The notes under the pieces are model-generated. The model saw only the letters and a list, made by a program, of their open reading frames with translations. It did not search any database and had not been told where the DNA came from. Positions 59,889 through 64,000 of a stretch of DNA of 64,000 nucleotides are shown here, piece after piece. Every line of letters begins with the position of its first letter. Within the stretch, counting starts at the first letter, position 1. A program made the translations under genes and the position numbers. Source of the stretch: Capsicum annuum (taxonomy: Eukaryota; Streptophyta; Magnoliopsida; Solanales; Solanaceae); contig NC_061111.1 in NCBI RefSeq assembly GCF_002878395.1, forward strand, positions 25,835,669-25,899,668, given 5' to 3'.

Positions 59889-60095
59889 ATGGCTGACTCA
59901 GTATGAGACGTTGCTTTTCTGCAAGACGCCATGAATGAACTTTAGAATCAAGTTCGTGACCTGCAATGGAAACTGGGAGGAGTTAGAGCAAGAATGCTCC
60001 ATAAGATATGCAGGTTGAGGAGGGCCTTGCTATTTCCGGTTAAAGATTGGCTAGCTGGCAATGATGATGATAATAATAATAATAATAATAATTAG
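59889..60095 (+). pseudogene. S1-right: coiled-coil/poly-Asn gene with two stops
   Basis: Frame begins MADSV, then TGA at codon 6 (59,904-59,906) and TAG at codon 19 (59,943-59,945). The rest is open: NQVRDLQWKLGGVRARMLHK, CRLRRALLFPVKDWLAG and a run of Asn to TAG 60,093. Same length class and motifs as S1-left (71 aa). The two stops are single-base changes. Confidence 0.6.
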
Positions 60096-60159
60096 ATTAT
60101 TATTTTTCTTTTAGTCTATTATATGTATTTTTATTTATTTTTATTTAATAAAAAAATTA

Positions 60160-60860
60160 TGTTTGATCTTTGATGTTTTAATTCATATTTAATTTTTATT
60201 CTGTCTGTTATCTTCTCAACAAATATGTCGACGATTCGACGTAAAAAGGAATAATTTAGAATCCAGTAGCAATAGCAAGATTTATCTGTTGGGTTTGTGG
60301 CAGGGGCTGATGTGTTGTTCAAACCAGATTACTCATGTTGCAACAGATAAGAAGTCTGATGCAGTATATAAATAGTCTGTTTCAACAAATGACTAGTTTG
60401 TTGCTTAGCTCTGACGTTTTAATTCGTACTCCTCCGTCTCAAATTATCCATCCCAAATTGAGATGTCATATTGGTTAAGAAAAATAATTAATAACATGTC
60501 TAGTTTACCATAACCCACTGATCAGTTGGTGGGACAGTAGACGTGTTTGAAATAACCATAGTTTGCTATTCAATCAAAATTTCATAAGAGAAGAAACCTT
60601 TTAACGTCGGTCGGCGTATAGTCCCCCTATTAAATGATGTTTTCATTTTAATTTGAAGAAAAAGTGATTAATGCAAAGGGTAAAACATGAAATTTTTTAA
60701 ATCTTTTCTTGATTAATGAAAAAGACAAGTAAAATGAGAAATCGAATTAGAAAATTTGGGACGGGTAATTGGACGTAAGGAATAATTTTGAATCCAGTAG
60801 CAATAGCAAGAGTTGAAACATATTGGTTATCTGTTGGGTTTGTGGCAGGGGTGGATTTGT
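60160..60860. repeat. Direct repeat around the MITE
   Basis: GAATCCAGTAGCAATAGCAA and ATCTGTTGGGTTTGTGGCAG occur at about 60,258-60,305 and 60,790-60,850; the left arm has one copy (about 540-620). Confidence 0.7.
60429..60782. mobile_element. Stowaway-like MITE
   Basis: Left end CTCCTCCGTCTCAAATTATC and right end (reverse strand) TTCCTTACGTCCAATTACCC share an inverted terminal region continuing into GTCCCAAATT / ATCCCAAATT, and TA dinucleotides flank both ends (60,427 and 60,783). About 354 bp, no coding capacity. Tc1/mariner-derived MITEs with CTCC(C)TCCGT ends are common in plants. Absent from the left arm. Confidence 0.65.
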
Positions 60861-60879
60861 ATTGTTCCAAACAGATTAA

Positions 60880-61060
60880 TCATTCGTTGCAACAGATAAT
60901 TAGTCTGGTATAATAGATTAACATCCTGATACAACAGATAATCTGTTTGATGCAATAGATAATACGTCTGATGCAACAGATAAATAGTCTGATGCAACAG
61001 ATAAATCTTTTGATGCAATAGGTTACTCATCTGAAGCACCAGATGATTGATCTGTTTAAA
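60880..61060. repeat. Dense GATGCAACAGATAA array
   Basis: About nine near-regular units of 18-20 bp of the type TCTGATGCAACAGATAAATA between 60,890 and 61,045. The most regular form of the window-wide motif. Confidence 0.75.
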
Positions 61061-61363
61061 TTGTGGGCACTTATGCTGGATTCATGATCGGGGTTCTATC
61101 CATTGTTGGAAAAACAGAAGTGTACCCAGATGACAAATACGAATAAAAACCATAATTTTACTTACCAAAGTCACCTATGAATTAATGCCAAAGTGAAAAG
61201 TGATGTAGTAAATAAAATTTGACCTAAGAAATTGGTCAGATCGCAGCAGTAGCGTTGTACCAACAACAACAACAACAACAAATGGTCAACAAGAAGAAGA
61301 TGAAGATGATAATGAAATAGAAGATGATGAATAAAGCAGCAGAAACAATAAACAACAAAAATC

Positions 61364-61860
61364 ACTAAGAGAGAGAAAACAACAATGGATGAGAAGAGAG
61401 AGAAAGACGCATTTTTCCCTCTGTTTCTCGTTATTTTAGGTAAATATTGGGATCAAAGTATAAATTTAAAAACTTGTGGGTTATTTTCAAACTTCCTCAA
61501 CTTTCTTAATTCATAATAAAGTAATTGTCACCTCCAAGTAATAATTAAGACTTGTGTCACCTACACCTCATTTTAAAACTCTTTTGTCACTTGTGACCCA
61601 AACCTCCAACTAACAATCTAAAGACATCCTCATTCTCCTTATGAACTTCTATTTTATCAAATAATTTGCTATTTTTTTGTCAAAAGTTACCCTCATTGGT
61701 GTCTTTGTTAGTGTCTTTTCATTACTACTCTGGTTATAATCTGATGAACAATTTACTCCTTTGTATCTTTGTGGTTACTAATGTATGTCTCAAATTCATG
61801 TATCAATAAAAAAGGGAGAGCTATCTCAAAATACAGTAATCTCAAGCTAAATATTTTTGA
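61364..61860. other. Flank outside the comparable right arm
   Basis: No gene recognised. The left counterpart would lie outside the window, so it is unknown whether the arm continues here. AAAACTTGTGGGTTATTTTC and ACTTCCTCAACTTTCTT could belong to a transposon end. Confidence 0.4.
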
Positions 61861-62340
61861 CTAAAATTTTCAATAAAAAATAATTTTCTATTTATCATTA
61901 GATAAAGAATGTATTTATTTTATCAAAAATCAAACAAATAAACATAAGTTGAAAAATTTACTTACTTGAACTCAAACTGATTATAGTAAAATAAATTTAA
62001 CATGAAGAAAGCAGTAAAAATGTTTAATAACAAAGAAAAAACTAGGGAAGCTAGCTTAAATTATATATCATTATAGAAGTATATATAAGATAGGTTGAGA
62101 AGTTAGAATTTTATTTCAACTCAAATTTTATTTAAATTCAAATTCAAATATCTAATCATTTTAAATACAACGTACATATTTTTTTTTTATAATCTATATA
62201 TTTAGATTGAAAGAAATATTTGAAATTAGTAAAATTTATTCAAATACCTTTTTATAGTTATCAATAATAAATAAAAAATGACCATTTTGTTACTCATTCT
62301 TATCCTTACTATTTTACTTTATTTTTCTCTATTTTTTATA
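61860..62340. repeat. Direct repeat, copy 1 (dispersed family)
   Basis: ATAATTTTCTATTTATCATTAG, AAAAATGTTTAATAACAAAG, GAAGCTAGCTTAA and the AAGTTAGAATTT...GTTACTCATTCTTATCC block recur in order at 63,115-63,720. Confidence 0.8.
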
Positions 62341-63115
62341 GCTTGAGCAAATGAAGGTTAAGCATTTCTCCCAACGGATGTCAGGGAATCATTTTATATC
62401 AAAACAACCAAGTTGTTCCATCAGGCAAGCCAATTTAAGAATAGGACATTGGCATCAACACCAAAAGGATATACTGCAAAACCAACTACCCTGACCTCAT
62501 CGATTCCATGTAGAGCATATGCAGAGGCAGCTGGAAAGATTGATGAAGCTGAAACATCATAACATTGGAATTCTCATCAAGAGAGCAACATGGCATATCC
62601 ATAATTGACATATACAGTAGATGGTCCCGCCTGTGCCAAAATGTTGAACTACCATAGCGGTCAATCTACATGCATTCTCCAGCTTCTTCATCTCTCAACA
62701 TTTGCCTTGGTTATCCTCACCCTGTACAGCTAAAGCTAGACTTCAAATTGGAACAATTATTTCACTCGTTCTTACGCGTATATGCCTCCTACATATCCAT
62801 GAAACTTAGCCACTATCTCGGTATCATACTCTCCAGAATCTAAACTTTTCAGCAATATCTCTTCCACTAGAACATTTTTGATCCCTCAAGAAATAAACAA
62901 CCTATTGTTGTGCTGCTTTAAAATCTTGTTGGATGTCCCTTGATCCCCTATTTCTCTCCACACGTCCTGCTACTGCAACCCCAACAACACCAGCAGCAGC
63001 AGCCCCGGCTGCACTATATACAGCAGGAGATTCGAGTAGATGTGCAACTTCTCTACTCAAATCTAGTATCATTTCACCCATATCTGCTGCTAAATGAGCT
63101 CCAATCTTGAGAGTA
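62341..63115 (-). pseudogene. Unidentified gene fragment between two direct repeats
   Basis: Minus strand holds KIGAHLAADMGEMILDLSRE, VAHLLESPAVYSAAGAAAAG and an Arg-rich RVERNRGSRDIQQDFKAAQQ, with an Ala/Gly/Val-rich helix in the middle, then after a stop LVEEILLKSLDSGEYDTEIV and, further on in another frame, ENSNVMMFQLHQSFQLPLHM. Composition is unlike the flanking AT-rich DNA and looks like spliced coding sequence. Frame changes show decay. I do not recognise the protein. Flanking direct repeats suggest capture or a TE-mediated duplication. Confidence 0.45.
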
Positions 63116-63720
63116 TATATAAAAAATAATTTTCTATCTATCATTAGATATAAAATGTGTATTTATTTTATGAAAAATCTTTATTTTATGAAAAATCAAA
63201 CGAATAAAATAAGATGAAAAATTATTATTTACTTGAATTCAAAGATTGATTATAATAAAATAAATTTAACCCAAAGAAAGCACTAAAAATGTTTAATAAC
63301 AAAGAAAAGAATAGAGAAGCTAGCTTAACATTGTATATCATTATAGAACTATATATATATATATATTTATATATATATTTATAAGAGAACTATATATAAG
63401 AGAGGTTAACAAGTTAGAATTTCATTTCAACTCAAATTTTATAATTCGAATTCAAAAACCAAATCATTGTTTTTTTCAAAAAAAGATCTTTTTTTTACTC
63501 TTCCTCATTATCCTTTATTTTAAAAATACAATATACATATTTTATTTTAATAATCTATGCATTTAAATTAAAAAAAATATTTGAAATCAATAAGATTTAT
63601 CCAAATATTTTTTATAGTTATCAATAATAAATAAAAAATGACCAGTTTGTTACTCATCTTTATCCTTATTATTTTATTTTATTTTTTTCTTTTTCTCAAT
63701 TATCTTCCTTTTCTTTCGTT
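63115..63720. repeat. Direct repeat, copy 2 (dispersed family)
   Basis: Partner of 61,860-62,340, plus an AT-rich expansion (ATATATATATATTTATATAT) near 63,350-63,380. Confidence 0.8.
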
Positions 63721-63837
63721 TGACTCATTCTCCACATATGCTACTACTTTTTTTTTTTGCACGTTTTTTAACTTTTCTTTTCTAATGAATCTATTTCATA
63801 TGTTAGTTAATCGCCTATATCCGCAACCCCCTACAAA

Positions 63838-63850
63838 TGGTATCAGAGCC
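63838..63850 (+). promoter_or_regulatory. Primer-binding-site-like sequence
   Basis: TGGTATCAGAGCC, complementary to initiator tRNA-Met, as used by plant LTR retrotransposons and pararetroviruses. Confidence 0.6.
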
Positions 63851-63881
63851 CAGTAATTTAAATAATACAAAAGTGAGATAT

Positions 63882-64000
63882 ATGATAGAGTTATCATCAG
63901 AATTTACCTATAAATTATTAAATCTAATTATGAGAAGACCATTTAAAAATAGAGAAGCTTTTAGAAAAATTAAAAAATCTTTAATTAGTAATTATTTAGA
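63882..64000 (+). CDS. Start of a retroelement-like frame, cut by window edge
   Basis: Open from ATG 63,882 to the edge (39 codons), and open upstream back through the primer-binding site. It is Lys/Arg/Leu-rich, with MRRPFKNREAFRKIKK. It starts 32 bp after the primer-binding-site-like sequence. No zinc knuckle, protease or polymerase is in view. It could be the first frame of an LTR retrotransposon or of an endogenous pararetrovirus; the visible part cannot decide. Confidence 0.35.
   Translation, partial: MIELSSEFTYKLLNLIMRRPFKNREAFRKIKKSLISNYL

Larger units (their letters stand above)
43242..61363. repeat. Right arm of giant inverted duplication
   Basis: This is the reverse-complement partner of bases 1-21,228. 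The inner boundary is abrupt: AGAAAATTGAAGGAAAGG begins at 43,242 and matches the minus strand ending at 21,228, while the sequences just inside differ completely (a tetraspanin exon on the left, AT-rich DNA on the right). The arm is shorter than the left one because it lacks most of the 365-bp array and the zinc-finger insertion. It has its own additions: a palindrome of about 2.8 kb (55,400-58,200) and a Stowaway-like MITE (60,429-60,782). Confidence 0.85.

Noticed and set aside
340..61045. CRISPR-like array
   Set aside because: Short palindromic repeats with short spacers might suggest one, but spacing is irregular, repeats are degenerate and in both orientations, the DNA is plant nuclear, and there are no cas genes.

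Overview
The window is AT-rich plant nuclear DNA built almost entirely from degraded mobile elements. No bacterial-type genes, rRNA, tRNA or CRISPR array were seen. The gene families (DUF1985/Ulp1-protease transposon genes, a Tekay/Del-like Ty3-gypsy element with LTRs of about 2.8 kb, a tetraspanin exon, Helitrons with CTAG ends) point to Solanaceae. Capsicum is the likeliest genus, because DUF1985/Ulp1 genes of this wording are very abundant there; this is recognition from memory, not a database search.

The dominant structure is a very large, imperfect inverted duplication. Everything from base 1 (the arm continues past the window edge) to about 21,228 is found again, reverse-complemented and rearranged, from about 43,242 to 61,363. 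The two arms are separated by a spacer of about 22 kb. From outside to inside each arm carries: (i) a small coiled-coil/poly-Asn gene (S1) and an arm-specific tandem array; (ii) a second small coiled-coil/poly-Asn gene (S2) with a conserved TATAAATAGGTCC core promoter; (iii) a leader for an unrecognised gene (gene C), whose body survives only on the right, as a 2.8-kb palindrome; (iv) a tandem array of about 180 bp; (v) a unit of about 10 kb with two convergent DUF1985-Ulp1 genes, A (outer) and B (inner), which are themselves paralogous and have related inverted ends. Both arms are saturated with a short palindromic repeat, consensus ATCTGTTGCAACAGAT, lying in introns, leaders, promoters and intergenic DNA but not in the conserved exons, and not seen in the spacer.

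Layout: 1-5,950 S1, 365-bp array, S2; 5,953-6,814 an 860-bp hairpin; 7,048-7,391 a left-only insertion; 8,560-10,730 tandem array; 10,760-21,228 left A/B unit with a captured GRF zinc-finger fragment between the genes; 21,229-21,472 a tetraspanin exon cut at the arm boundary; 21,570-31,890 nested Helitron and LTR debris; 31,891-41,656 a Ty3-gypsy element; 41,657-43,241 AT-rich repeats; 43,242-53,060 right A/B unit; 53,109-53,990 tandem array; 55,400-58,200 palindromic gene C; 58,493-61,363 S2, array, S1, MITE; 61,363-64,000 flanking repeats, an unknown gene fragment and, at the edge, a primer-binding site followed by an open frame.

Almost every gene is broken. Intact short frames are S1-left (71 aa) and S2-right (53 aa). 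The copies complement each other: A-right keeps the Cys/His/Asp triad but has stops; A-left has Ser for Cys; B-right keeps His and Cys but has Asn for Asp; B-left has lost the protease core. The whole looks like a MULE-type (Kaonashi-like, Ulp1-carrying) family amplified as an inverted pair. Coordinates of boundaries and all similarity statements were made by eye.
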